DNA from: Hymenobacter negativus
GTDB taxonomy: Bacteria > Bacteroidota > Bacteroidia > Cytophagales > Hymenobacteraceae
NCBI RefSeq assembly: GCF_017571495.1
Contig: NZ_JAGETZ010000001.1
Location: 744,001-808,000, forward strand
Reading direction: 5' to 3'
DNA: 64,000 bases
Position numbers and translations under genes: made by a program
Part shown: one piece after another, positions 35,788 to 43,939 of the stretch
How the letters are laid out: every line of letters begins with the position of its first letter
How positions within the stretch are numbered: position 1 is the stretch's first letter
The notes under the pieces: model-generated
The model's input: the letters and a program-made list of their open reading frames with translations, nothing else
Told to the model about the DNA's origin: nothing
The model's database searches: none

Positions 35788-37119
35788 ATGCGCATCCTTC
35801 CCTTCCTCTCCCTCCTCTCGCTTGCCGCTGCCTGCGTGCCGCTGGGCACGCCCATCACCAGTACCACGCCCGGAACCCAGAAGCCGCCGGAATATTACGC
35901 CGATAAATCCCTGCGCTACCAGGACTACACCTACTCGCCCGATGTGCGCAGCGTGCAGTGCTACACGGGCACGGGCCAGGCCAACGAAGTGTTTCAGCCG
36001 CCGGTGGTGCCGCTGGGCCAGTCGCCGGCCATCGTGCTGGAGTTTGATGTGCTGGGCGAACAAAGCCAGCGCTTCAACGCCAAGCTCATTCACTGCGATG
36101 CCAACTGGCAGCCCTCGGTGCTGACGGACATGCAGTTTCTGAACGAGATAAACGAGTTTCTGATTACCGATTACCGGGTGGGCACGGGCACCAAGGCGCC
36201 GTATTTCCACTACAAAACGCGGGCGCCGCAGGTGAAACTGAGCGGCAACTACCTGATGGTGGTGCAAACGCCAGCGGGGGTGCCGCTGCTTTCACGCCGG
36301 CTGCTAGTGTATGAAAACCAGGTGCAGGTGGGCCTGGCACCGGGCATCGTCATTGGCGGCAAAGAGCGGTTTACCATGCAGCAGCTCGATTTTAGCGTGG
36401 GCTACGGCAGTGTGGAGCTGGTGAACCCGGCCGTGGAAGTGAAGGTGGTGCTGCGCCAGAACTTCCGCTGGGACAATGCCAAGTACAACCTGCACCCCAC
36501 CTTCGTACGCGACACCGAGCGGCGGCTCGACTACCAATACTTCAACTTTGAAAACGCTTTTCCGGGCCTCAGCGAGTACCGGTATTTTGATACCCGCTCT
36601 ACCCAAACGGTGGGCCTGGGTGTGCTGCACGTCAACCCACGGGCAGTGCCCGTTACCACCGTGGAGCTGCAGCAGGAAGTAACCCGCAACCTCACGGCCT
36701 ACAACCAATACGTGGATTCCAACGGCCAGCGCGTGTTCGAAAGCCGTGAATATGGCAATGGCGCCACCAATGCCGACTACGCCGACGTCACCTTCCAGCT
36801 GAAAGCCGACCAGCCGGCGCCCGGCCCGGTGTACGTGTTTGGGGCCCTCAGCGACTGGCAGCTGAGGGACGAGTTCAAGCTGACTTACGACGAAACCAAG
36901 CAGCTTTACACCGGCCACGCCCTGCTCAAGCAAGGCTACTATAACTACGATTTTGCCGTAGCCGGCGCCCAGGGCACCGCTCCCAACGAAGTGTATTTCG
37001 AGGGCAGCCACTACGAAACCGAAAACCAGTACGACCTGCTGGTTTACTACCGCCCCCCCGGCACCCGCGCCGACCTGCTCATCGGCTACAAAGCCGTAGA
37101 TATGAACAGCCGGCAGTAG
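35788..37119 (+). CDS. Type IX secretion system plug protein (DUF5103)
   Basis: A 443-residue exported protein of the DUF5103 family, identified in Flavobacterium as the plug that closes the SprA translocon pore of the type IX secretion system. It has a lipoprotein-like signal (LPFLSLLSLAAAC), then KSLRYQDYTYSPDVRSVQCY, FNAKLIHCDANWQPS and EINEFLITDYRVGTGTKAPYFHYK, and the CBM-like C-terminal domain with VYVFGALSDWQLRDEFKLTYD and GYYNYDFAV. It is a marker of the Bacteroidetes secretion route. Other T9SS genes are not in the window. Confidence 0.9.
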   Translation: MRILPFLSLLSLAAACVPLGTPITSTTPGTQKPPEYYADKSLRYQDYTYSPDVRSVQCYTGTGQANEVFQPPVVPLGQSPAIVLEFDVLGEQSQRFNAKLIHCDANWQPSVLTDMQFLNEINEFLITDYRVGTGTKAPYFHYKTRAPQVKLSGNYLMVVQTPAGVPLLSRRLLVYENQVQVGLAPGIVIGGKERFTMQQLDFSVGYGSVELVNPAVEVKVVLRQNFRWDNAKYNLHPTFVRDTERRLDYQYFNFENAFPGLSEYRYFDTRSTQTVGLGVLHVNPRAVPVTTVELQQEVTRNLTAYNQYVDSNGQRVFESREYGNGATNADYADVTFQLKADQPAPGPVYVFGALSDWQLRDEFKLTYDETKQLYTGHALLKQGYYNYDFAVAGAQGTAPNEVYFEGSHYETENQYDLLVYYRPPGTRADLLIGYKAVDMNSRQ

Positions 37120-37164
37120 TATCGTTTCAATTGCTCATTGTCAGTTCAATAAATCAACAAGCAA

Positions 37165-38037
37165 CTAACGCCCCACGAGCTGCACGCTGGTTTTCAGGGC
37201 CAGCGGAGCCATTTGCTGGCCGCCGCTGTAGCCGCCACGGCCTCCGCCGCCGTGCGAGCCACCACGCATGCCCCCGCCACCCATTCCACCGCCGCCACGC
37301 ATACCCCCGCCCCCACCACGCATACCGCCGCCCTGCATGCCGCCTCCACCGCCCTGGCTGGGCATGGTGAGCTTGCCGCCGGCCAATGTGACGCCCACTG
37401 TGGCTTTCTGGCCGGTAGCCAGCGCAGGCAGCTTGTGATAGAGCAGTCGCAAAGGAACGGCCAGCTCGTACGTCAGGTCTTCCTGCGCATTGAGGGCCAC
37501 AGCAGCCTTCACGCCCAGCTGCGACTGGGCATCGGTCAGGGTGGGCTCCTTGCTGCCTTTGTAGTTGAGCAGCTCCATTTCGGTCATCTCGGCCAGGGCC
37601 TGGGTCATGCGGGCCTGGCGTTCGGCTTGGCGGTTGGGGGCTGAGGCATCGGGATTGTCGGGTTGGGAGCCGTTTTCACCCGCCGGGCCACGGCCAGTGC
37701 CCAGGCGCCCCAGCGGGTAATGCACGCCAAACTGGTGCTGGTTGCGGCCAGTGGTATCGAGCCAGATGGTGAGGCCCAGACGCACGATTTTGGCTTGCGT
37801 GATGGGGTCGGCGGCTTTGAGGCGCACATACACCATGCGGCCGTCGTTTAGCACTTGGTATTGGAGCTTGCTGGCAGGGTCGTAGTGCAGCGAGTCGGTC
37901 CACTCCGAGGCTTGCCCGTCGATGGTGGGTGGCGCGGCCGCAAACTGGCTGGCGCTACTAGCCGTGGGCTGGCGGCTGCACGCCCCAAACAAAAAAACGA
38001 CCGGCAGCCACACAGGCCAAAAACGAGAAATAGTCAT
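37165..38037 (-). CDS. Lipoprotein with a CBM9-like domain and Gly/Met-rich tail
   Basis: A 290-residue lipoprotein (lipobox VFLFGACS). A beta-sandwich like the CBM9/DOMON group follows: PPTIDGQASEWTDSLHYD, MVYVRLKAAD and LGLTIWLDTTGRNQHQFG. The region after about 100 is Gln/Glu/Asn-rich. Residues from about 225 on form a tail of repeated GGGMRGGG units with Met, Arg and His. Such Gly-rich tails are prone to length change and could be surface-exposed or metal-binding. The ATG at 38037 begins the signal peptide. The ligand is unknown. Confidence 0.7.
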   Translation of the reverse strand: MTISRFWPVWLPVVFLFGACSRQPTASSASQFAAAPPTIDGQASEWTDSLHYDPASKLQYQVLNDGRMVYVRLKAADPITQAKIVRLGLTIWLDTTGRNQHQFGVHYPLGRLGTGRGPAGENGSQPDNPDASAPNRQAERQARMTQALAEMTEMELLNYKGSKEPTLTDAQSQLGVKAAVALNAQEDLTYELAVPLRLLYHKLPALATGQKATVGVTLAGGKLTMPSQGGGGGMQGGGMRGGGGGMRGGGGMGGGGMRGGSHGGGGRGGYSGGQQMAPLALKTSVQLVGR

Positions 38038-38288
38038 TGAAACACAGGGCAAGTAAGCAGGTAAAACAGTTGCAATGCTACCCGCTGCCAGGTGTGTTTC
38101 AAGTGAAAGTGAGGAGTCTGGTCGCAAATTGGCAGGGAAATAGCCTATGGCGCATTGGTACTCGCCTTCGGCGTTAGCAATCCGACGACACTTTCACCTC
38201 CGGAAGCCTTGGCGTAACCGCGCCGGGCCTGCCGCCGTTGCAAGCCCATCCGTAGCTCGTATCGGGTAATTCCGCTTTATTTATCCTC

Positions 38289-39758
38289 ATGAATTCTTCT
38301 TTGTTCCGCTCCCTGCGCACCGGCGCTTTGTTTGCCCTGCTGCTGCCGCTGGCTAGTTCTTCCAGCATCACCGATTGGGCGGCCCGCAGCCCGGCTACCC
38401 CCAATATGCCCACTGCCAAGCCCTTGCAAGGCGCCAAGCCCGACCCGGCCGTCATCGCCCAGTTTGGCCTCTACAACAGCGCCACCCTGCAAAAGCTCAT
38501 CGACGCCAAGGGCAAGCAGATGACGGCCGTATCGGACCGCCCCGGCGACTACGGCTTTACGGTAGTTGATTCGCCCATTATCAACGCCTTTGCCACCCCC
38601 GATGGCCACGTGTACTTCACGCGTGGCATCATGGCCTATTTTAATAACGAAGCCCAGTTTGCCGGCGTACTCGGCCACGAGCTGGGCCACATTACCGCCC
38701 AGCACGGCAAAAAGCAGCAAACGCGCAGCACCATTGCCAGCATCGGCATGATACTCGGCTCGGTGGTTGCCCCTCGCGTGATGCAGTCGGTGGGCGGTGT
38801 GGCCCAGCAGGTAGTGGGCCTGGGCATGCTAAAATATGGCCGCGACGACGAGAACGAAGCCGACGGCTTGGGCGTGAAATACTCCACCAAAATAGGCTAC
38901 GACGCCAGCTACATGGCCGATTTCTTCCAGACGCTCCAACGTACCGAAGAGCAGAGCGGCAGCAGCATCCCCACCTTCCTCAGCACTCACCCCAACTCGG
39001 CCGACCGCTACACCCGCGTGAAGCAGCTGGCCGCTCAAGCCAAGCAATCGGTCGGCAACCGCACCCTGGCCGTGAACCGCGACCAGTACCTGCGCCAAAT
39101 CGAAGGCCTGAACTACGGCGAAGACCCACGCCAGGGCTTCGTGGAAAGCAGCGTGTTCTACCACCCCGACCTGAAATTCCGCTTCCCCATCCCCTCGGGC
39201 TGGAAGTCGCAAAACTCGCCCGAGCAATTCCAGATGCAGGAACCCAACGGCAAAGCCCTGCTTGTATTCCTGGGGGCCAGTGGCAACTCCCTGGATGAAG
39301 CCGGCCAAAGCCTGGCCAAGTCCATCGGCCTGGCCTCGGCCAACGCCAGCAAAACCACCATCAATGGCTTCCCCGCCCTCGTGTTTGAAGGCGACCAGCA
39401 GGCTTCCAGCCAGAGCTCCAGCTCCAGCACGCCGGCCCACGTCCTGGCCCAGCTCATTCAGGATGGCAAGAGCATCTATGCTTTTGTGGGCCTCGCCGCG
39501 CCGGCTTCGTTCAGCACCTACGCACCGCAGTTTCAGCAAGCGGCTCAAGGCTACGGCCGCCTCACCGATGCCAACAAGCTGAACCGCCAGCCCGAGCACA
39601 TCCGCATCAAAACGGCGGCTTCGGCTACTACACTGGCTTCAGCTCTCGCTGCTGCTGGGGTTCCTTCGAAGCGCTACGAGGAACTAGCCATTCTCAATGG
39701 CATGAAAACCACCGACAAGCTGAGCAAAGGAATGCTTTATAAGGTGGTGGGCAAATAA
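38289..39758 (+). CDS. Periplasmic M48-family metalloprotease
   Basis: A 489-residue exported zinc protease like BepA/LoiP. After a signal segment (1-25) come FATPDGHVYFTRGIMAYFNNEAQFAGVLGHELGH with HExxH at 130-134, a glycine-rich segment (IASIGMILGSVVAPRVMQSVGG), and EADGLGVKY with the third zinc ligand. The catalytic domain ends near 260. The C-terminal region has a lipid-binding-like GWKSQNSPEQFQ stretch and a LysM-like tail (AALAAAGVPSKRYEELAILNGM). It probably takes part in outer-membrane protein quality control. Confidence 0.85.
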   Translation: MNSSLFRSLRTGALFALLLPLASSSSITDWAARSPATPNMPTAKPLQGAKPDPAVIAQFGLYNSATLQKLIDAKGKQMTAVSDRPGDYGFTVVDSPIINAFATPDGHVYFTRGIMAYFNNEAQFAGVLGHELGHITAQHGKKQQTRSTIASIGMILGSVVAPRVMQSVGGVAQQVVGLGMLKYGRDDENEADGLGVKYSTKIGYDASYMADFFQTLQRTEEQSGSSIPTFLSTHPNSADRYTRVKQLAAQAKQSVGNRTLAVNRDQYLRQIEGLNYGEDPRQGFVESSVFYHPDLKFRFPIPSGWKSQNSPEQFQMQEPNGKALLVFLGASGNSLDEAGQSLAKSIGLASANASKTTINGFPALVFEGDQQASSQSSSSSTPAHVLAQLIQDGKSIYAFVGLAAPASFSTYAPQFQQAAQGYGRLTDANKLNRQPEHIRIKTAASATTLASALAAAGVPSKRYEELAILNGMKTTDKLSKGMLYKVVGK

Positions 39759-39761
39759 TGG

Positions 39762-40412
39762 TCAGTACAGCGGGGTAATTCGCGCACCACTTAATTCTAT
39801 CATTTTCTTGCCAAGACCGTAAAAATCACCTTTTCGAGGCGACCATCTGGCAACGACATGGTACTCGCCATTTTTCCTGCCTTCAACAATCCATTCTGAG
39901 CCATCACATCCGAAATCAGGTTTTTCAGTGGGCATATTCCAGAATGCAGTGCTGTTCAAGGCAGCAGTGAGCCGGGCCCAATCAGCTTCCGATAATGCTT
40001 TGGTTTCGTTTCTCACCAAATTCTTTGATGTATATCCGCCTGCGCCGTCTGAAATTTTCAGAACAAGCATTGTAATATCTCCCGTTTTATGGATGACGCG
40101 AATGGCAAAGGGTGCATGAAAAGTGCGGAGGCAGGTAAACCGATAAACTTCGCCTTCCCCTGCTTCGGTGAATAACACCGGCTCCTTCAATGCACGGAGC
40201 ATACCTGAATACCAATCGAGCTTGAAACTATTGCCCTTGGTGCTATCATTATAGTCCCGAAATGCTTTTTTCGGGAAATAATACGCTGATGTATCCACAT
40301 TATAAACCTCTGCATTTTCGGCAGTAGTCGCTTGGCCGTTGGTTGTTTTCACATCATTACACGCATGCACAGCAAGCGTAAAGGCGAGTAGCAGAACGGC
40401 CGATTTTATCAT
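39762..40412 (-). CDS. Small lipoprotein of unknown function
   Basis: A 216-residue lipoprotein with the short signal MIKSAVLLLAFTLAVHAC. The mature protein is rich in Lys, Asp and Thr and contains FTEAGEGEVYRFTCLRTFHAPFAIRVIH and FGCDGSEWIVEGRKNGEYHVVARWSP. I recognise no family; similar proteins may be lineage-specific. Its ATG lies directly at the edge of the long palindromic terminator of ychF, which leaves almost no leader. It converges on the M48 gene with three bases between stops. Confidence 0.6.
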   Translation of the reverse strand: MIKSAVLLLAFTLAVHACNDVKTTNGQATTAENAEVYNVDTSAYYFPKKAFRDYNDSTKGNSFKLDWYSGMLRALKEPVLFTEAGEGEVYRFTCLRTFHAPFAIRVIHKTGDITMLVLKISDGAGGYTSKNLVRNETKALSEADWARLTAALNSTAFWNMPTEKPDFGCDGSEWIVEGRKNGEYHVVARWSPRKGDFYGLGKKMIELSGARITPLY

Positions 40413-40462
40413 ATACCAAAATAAAAGCCCTGACGTAACGGTCAGGGCTTTTATTTTGGTAT
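40413..40462. terminator. Palindromic bidirectional terminator abutting a start codon
   Basis: A 21-base perfect stem (TACCAAAATAAAAGCCCTGAC and its complement) with a short loop. It ends ychF transcription (stop at 40476). On the minus strand its T-rich end runs straight into the ATG of the lipoprotein gene at 40412. Confidence 0.85.
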
Positions 40463-40475
40463 GCTTCGTACTTAA

Positions 40476-41576
40476 CTACACATTGAACCGGAAGTGCATG
40501 ATGTCGCCATCCTGCACCACGTAGTCTTTGCCTTCCACGGCCATTTTGCCAGCTTCTTTGATTTTGACTTCGGTCTTGTATTCCTGATAATCAGGCAGCT
40601 TAATCACCTCGGCACGGATGAAGCCTTTCTCGAAATCGGAGTGGATGACGCCGGCCGCGGCGGGCGCTTTGTCGCCGCGGTGGATGGTCCAGGCGCGCAC
40701 TTCCTGCACGCCGGCGGTGAAGTAGGTAATCAGGTTCAGCAGCTCGTAGCTGGCTCGGATGAGCTTGTTCAGGCCCGACTCGGTGAGTCCGTATTCGCCC
40801 AGGAACATGGCTTTTTCCTCGGGGTCTTCCATCTCGGCAATCTGGGCTTCGATGGCGGCTGACACCAGCACTACCTGGGCGCCTTCGGCTTTCACGTGCT
40901 CGCGCAGGGCCGTGACGTGGTTGTTGCCGTTGCTGGCAATACTGGCCTCGTCCACGTTGGCCACGTAAATCACAGGCTTGATGGTGAGCAGCTGCAGGTC
41001 GGCAATTGCCTCCAGGTCATCGGCCGAGGCGTCCACGGCGCGGGCATTCTGGCCGGCCTCAAGGGCAGCCTTGAACTTCTGCAGCGACACCACTTCCTTC
41101 TTGGCCACGGCATCGCCGGCCTTGGCGCTCCGCTCCGACTTCTGGAGCTTCTTCTCGACGCTTTCCAGGTCTTTGAGCTGTAATTCGGTGTCGATAACGT
41201 CTTTGTCAAACACGGGGTCCACACCGCCGGCCACGTGCACGATGTTGGGGTCGTCGAAGCAGCGCACCACGTGGATAATAGCGTCTACCTCGCGGATGTT
41301 GGCCAGGAATTTATTGCCCAGGCCCTCGCCTTTGCTGGCGCCTTTCACGAGGCCGGCGATGTCGACAAACTCAATGATGGTGGGCAGCACGCGCTTGGGG
41401 TTTACCAGGGCTTCCAGGATTTGGAGACGCTCATCGGGCACGGTGATGACGCCCACGTTGGGCTCAATGGTGCAGAAAGGGTAATTGGCCGATTCGGCCT
41501 TGGCGTTCGAAAGCGCGTTGAAAAGGGTGGATTTACCGACGTTCGGCAAGCCGACGATACCGCAGCGGAGGCCCAT
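40476..41576 (-). CDS. ychF: Ribosome-binding ATPase YchF
   Basis: YchF is a conserved Obg-family P-loop ATPase linked to ribosomes and stress responses. The 366-residue protein shows the G1 loop VGLPNVGKSTLFNAL (about 8-22), IEFVDIAGLVKGASKGEGLGN (switch II/G3) and VIYVANVDEA, which has lost the NKxD guanine motif as YchF proteins do. It ends with a TGS domain, YVVQDGDIMHFRFNV. Length and motifs are standard. It stands alone, with a -7 box about 55 bases upstream. Confidence 0.96.
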   Translation of the reverse strand: MGLRCGIVGLPNVGKSTLFNALSNAKAESANYPFCTIEPNVGVITVPDERLQILEALVNPKRVLPTIIEFVDIAGLVKGASKGEGLGNKFLANIREVDAIIHVVRCFDDPNIVHVAGGVDPVFDKDVIDTELQLKDLESVEKKLQKSERSAKAGDAVAKKEVVSLQKFKAALEAGQNARAVDASADDLEAIADLQLLTIKPVIYVANVDEASIASNGNNHVTALREHVKAEGAQVVLVSAAIEAQIAEMEDPEEKAMFLGEYGLTESGLNKLIRASYELLNLITYFTAGVQEVRAWTIHRGDKAPAAAGVIHSDFEKGFIRAEVIKLPDYQEYKTEVKIKEAGKMAVEGKDYVVQDGDIMHFRFNV

Positions 41577-41630
41577 TTATGTAGGGTTGAGTGTTGAATA
41601 TTGAGTGTTGAATTGCGGGCAATTCGGCCG

Positions 41631-41638
41631 CAAAGGTA
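41631..41638 (-). promoter_or_regulatory. TAnnTTTG -7 box of ychF
   Basis: TACCTTTG on the minus strand matches the consensus exactly, about 55 bases before the ychF start. A TTTTG lies only 15 bases further upstream, at the edge of the neighbouring terminator, which is closer than normal for a -33 box. Confidence 0.45.
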
Positions 41639-41656
41639 CGGCTTACGCCAACGCAA

Positions 41657-41692
41657 AACGGCGCGAATGGATGGCAGTCCATTCGCGCCGTT
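41657..41692 (-). terminator. Hairpin terminator after the DUF3276 gene
   Basis: AACGGCGCGAATGGA and TCCATTCGCGCCGTT pair perfectly over 15 bases with a six-base loop, followed on the minus strand by TTGC. It lies about 50 bases beyond the DUF3276 stop. Confidence 0.75.
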
Positions 41693-41742
41693 AAAATCTT
41701 AACCAGCTATCAGCTAATAGCTATTACCTAACAGCTTAAAAA

Positions 41743-42111
41743 CTAGTAGGCATCGTCGGCCCGGTTGGGGTCGAAGGCGGGGCGGTCGAACTCGCGGCGG
41801 GGTTGGTCGCGGTCATCATATTCGCGCGGGCGGTCAAGCTCGGCTACCTCTTCGGGGGTCAGCAGCTCTTCGCGCACGTAGTCCACAGCATCTTGCAGGG
41901 CATCAACGAACTTGAGAAAATCTTCCTTATAGAGGAAAATCTTGTGCTTTTCGTACGAGACGGAATCATCGCCATTCTGGCGGCGCTTGCTCTCGGTGAT
42001 GGTCAGGTAGTAATCCTGGCCGCGGGTGGCTTTCACGTCGAAGAAATACGTGCGCTTGCCGGCTTTAATGCGTTGGGAATAAATTTCTTCCTGTTCGTGA
42101 CGGTCGTCCAC
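41743..42111 (-). CDS. DUF3276 / PUR-alpha-like nucleic-acid-binding protein
   Basis: A 122-residue protein with one PUR-like repeat (about 8-85): IYSQRIKAGKRTYFFDVKATRGQDYYLTITESKRR and HKIFLYKEDFLKFVDALQDAVDYV. Bacteroidetes and Borrelia PUR domains bind single-stranded DNA or RNA as dimers. The C-terminal tail (REYDDRDQPRREFDRPAF) is charged and disordered. It is present as a single gene in most Bacteroidetes genomes. Confidence 0.88.
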   Translation of the reverse strand: MDDRHEQEEIYSQRIKAGKRTYFFDVKATRGQDYYLTITESKRRQNGDDSVSYEKHKIFLYKEDFLKFVDALQDAVDYVREELLTPEEVAELDRPREYDDRDQPRREFDRPAFDPNRADDAY

Positions 42112-42226
42112 GGGAATGGGCTGGGGGTATGGGTGGGAAATAGAAACAGTCGTTTGGTTGAAAGACCTAACTTACGAATTAGAGAACAAAGATAAACGCC
42201 GGACGCGGGGCGGGTGTTGAAGCAAC

Positions 42227-42283
42227 GAGACTATAAAGAACGTCGTGCTCCGCTGCGCGCTGCATGACGTTCTTTATAGTCTC
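42227..42283. repeat. Perfect palindrome, REP-like
   Basis: GAGACTATAAAGAACGTC and its exact reverse complement flank a core (GTGCTCCGCTGCGCGCTGCAT) that is itself partly self-complementary. It lies between the divergent DUF3276 and DUF58 genes. The GTCATGC/AGCGCGCAGCGGAG core recalls the other REP-like elements in the window. Confidence 0.7.
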
Positions 42284-42336
42284 AATAGTCTCTGTTCATT
42301 CCTTTCCGCTCCCTGCTACTCCCCTTCCCTGCTCTC

Positions 42337-43254
42337 ATGCCGCTCGACCTCGCTTCCATCCGCTCCTTCGAAAACCTTGAGTTTCTGGCCCGCCAGCTGG
42401 TTGACGGGTTCATCACGGGTTTGCACCAGTCGCCTTACCACGGCTTCTCGGTGGAGTTTTCGGAGCACCGCCTCTATAATCCCGGCGAGAGCACGCGCCA
42501 CATCGACTGGAAGGTTTTTGCCCGCACCGATAAACTGTTTGTGAAGCGCTACGAGGAAGAAACCAACCTGCGCGCCCACCTGCTGCTCGATGTGAGCCCC
42601 AGCATGTACTACCCGACGCCGGGCCACGACAAACTGAAGTTCAGCATTCTGGCTTCGGCAGCCCTCACCACGCTGCTCACCCGCCAGCGTGATGCTGTGG
42701 GCCTCGTCACCTTCGCCGACAGCATTGAGCTCCAAACGCCGGTGCGCTCCACCAGCACCCACCGCCATACGCTGCTACTGGCGCTGCAACAGCTGCTGGA
42801 GCGGCCACCGGTACCCAAATCGGGACGGGGCACCGATGTGGCCGGCACCATTCACGCCATTGCCCAACAGATTCCCAAACGCTCGCTCGTTATTGTTTTC
42901 AGCGACATGCTGGGGCGTGGCACTGCCGAGCAGGATGCGGCCCTGGCGGCCCTCCAGCACCTCAAGCACCAGCACCACGAGGTGCTCCTCTTTCACATCC
43001 TGGACCGCGCCACCGAAGCCAATTTCGACTTTGCCGAACGGCCTTATATTTTCGAAGACGTAGAAACTGGCCTCGAAATCAAGCTCCAGCCCTCCCAGAT
43101 TAAGGAGCAATACCAGGCTGCTATGACGGCCTACGAGCAGGAGCTGGCGCAGCGCTGCGGTCAGCTGCGCATCGATTTCGTGCCCGTAGATGTGCGCGAG
43201 CCCTTCGAGAAAGTGCTGTATGCCTATCTGGTAAAGCGCGGCAAGGTGCGCTAG
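42337..43254 (+). CDS. DUF58 protein with a von Willebrand A-like domain
   Basis: A 305-residue cytoplasmic protein of the DUF58 family. The core motif HRLYNPGESTRHIDWKVFARTDKLFVKRYEEE (about 48-78) is followed by a vWA-type fold whose metal site DVSPSM (DxSxS) is intact, plus GTDVAGTIHAIAQ and VIVFSDMLGRG. DUF58 proteins usually work with MoxR AAA+ ATPases and vWA membrane proteins of the BatA/BatB kind. No MoxR gene is adjacent here, so this copy may be separated from its operon. Confidence 0.87.
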   Translation: MPLDLASIRSFENLEFLARQLVDGFITGLHQSPYHGFSVEFSEHRLYNPGESTRHIDWKVFARTDKLFVKRYEEETNLRAHLLLDVSPSMYYPTPGHDKLKFSILASAALTTLLTRQRDAVGLVTFADSIELQTPVRSTSTHRHTLLLALQQLLERPPVPKSGRGTDVAGTIHAIAQQIPKRSLVIVFSDMLGRGTAEQDAALAALQHLKHQHHEVLLFHILDRATEANFDFAERPYIFEDVETGLEIKLQPSQIKEQYQAAMTAYEQELAQRCGQLRIDFVPVDVREPFEKVLYAYLVKRGKVR

Positions 43255-43381
43255 GCCGCGCCACCGGGCACGAGGTCCCCAAAGCTGAGTTTCGGCTCGC
43301 GGTGGAATTACTTACCCAACGTGGGCTAAAGTGGCATTTCGGGGGACTCTGTGCCATACTTCTTATATCCTTTCTCTTCTT

Positions 43382-43609
43382 ATGTTCTTCCTTCGCCTGC
43401 TGCTCATTTTCGGGGTTTCCCTGCTGGTCTTCGCCCCCATCACCGGGTACATTGCTTACAACTACGGCCGGTCGTTTTGGCGCTGGTTTGGCATTGGGCT
43501 ACTGCTGCCGTTTGTATCCGTATTTATCGCATTGTTTATGGCAATGCGCGACCGGCGGGCCCAGGACCTAGCCGAGCAACAGCAACGGCAGATGCCGCCA
43601 CGCTCTTAG
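43382..43609 (+). CDS. Small two-helix membrane protein, GRSFWRWFG motif (copy 1)
   Basis: A 75-residue protein with two membrane helices (FFLRLLLIFGVSLLVFAPITGYIA and IGLLLPFVSVFIALFMAM) joined by YNYGRSFWRWFGIG. The C-terminus is polar (RDRRAQDLAEQQQRQMPPRS). The next gene encodes a clear paralogue with the same joining motif, so the pair arose by duplication. Function unknown; the RSFWRWFG loop is strongly conserved between the copies, which argues for real coding sequence. Confidence 0.65.
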   Translation: MFFLRLLLIFGVSLLVFAPITGYIAYNYGRSFWRWFGIGLLLPFVSVFIALFMAMRDRRAQDLAEQQQRQMPPRS

Positions 43610-43651
43610 CTGCCGATGTCTACTAATACCGCCCCAACGAGCCAACAGCCG

Positions 43652-43659
43652 TACCTTTG
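43652..43659 (+). promoter_or_regulatory. TAnnTTTG -7 box between the paralogues
   Basis: TACCTTTG matches the -7 consensus exactly, 29 bases before the ATG of the second small membrane protein. The second copy may thus have its own promoter. Confidence 0.4.
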
Positions 43660-43688
43660 CCTGCGCGTACTGTTCCTGATTTATTACG

Positions 43689-43886
43689 ATGATTGAGGCC
43701 CTTATTGTCATTCTGACGCCATTGTTTTTCATGCCCATCATGACGGCTTTCATGGCTTATAGCCATGGCCGGTCGTTCTGGCGCTGGTTTGGCGTGGGGT
43801 GTGCACTGCCGTACGTGTCGCTGTTCGTGGTGATGTTTGTGGTGCACCGCGACAAGAAGCGGCTGGTGCTGGCAGCAGCTGGCTAG
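43689..43886 (+). CDS. Small two-helix membrane protein, GRSFWRWFG motif (copy 2)
   Basis: A 65-residue paralogue of the preceding gene: two membrane helices (ALIVILTPLFFMPIMTAFMAYSH and LPYVSLFVVMFVV) around GRSFWRWFGVGCALPYVSLF. It lacks the polar tail of copy 1 and ends RDKKRLVLAAAG. No family is known to me. It is followed by a four-helix membrane protein 53 bases downstream. Confidence 0.65.
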   Translation: MIEALIVILTPLFFMPIMTAFMAYSHGRSFWRWFGVGCALPYVSLFVVMFVVHRDKKRLVLAAAG

Positions 43887-43939
43887 TGCCAAATGGCCGG
43901 CTTTTCTAATTGATTTTTGCTTACCTATTTCCTCTTTTT

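Noticed and set aside
34735-36267. Longer start for the SRPBCC membrane protein
   Set aside because: The extension would run antisense over the first 480 bases of the T9SS plug gene; the ATG at 35688 begins directly with membrane helices.
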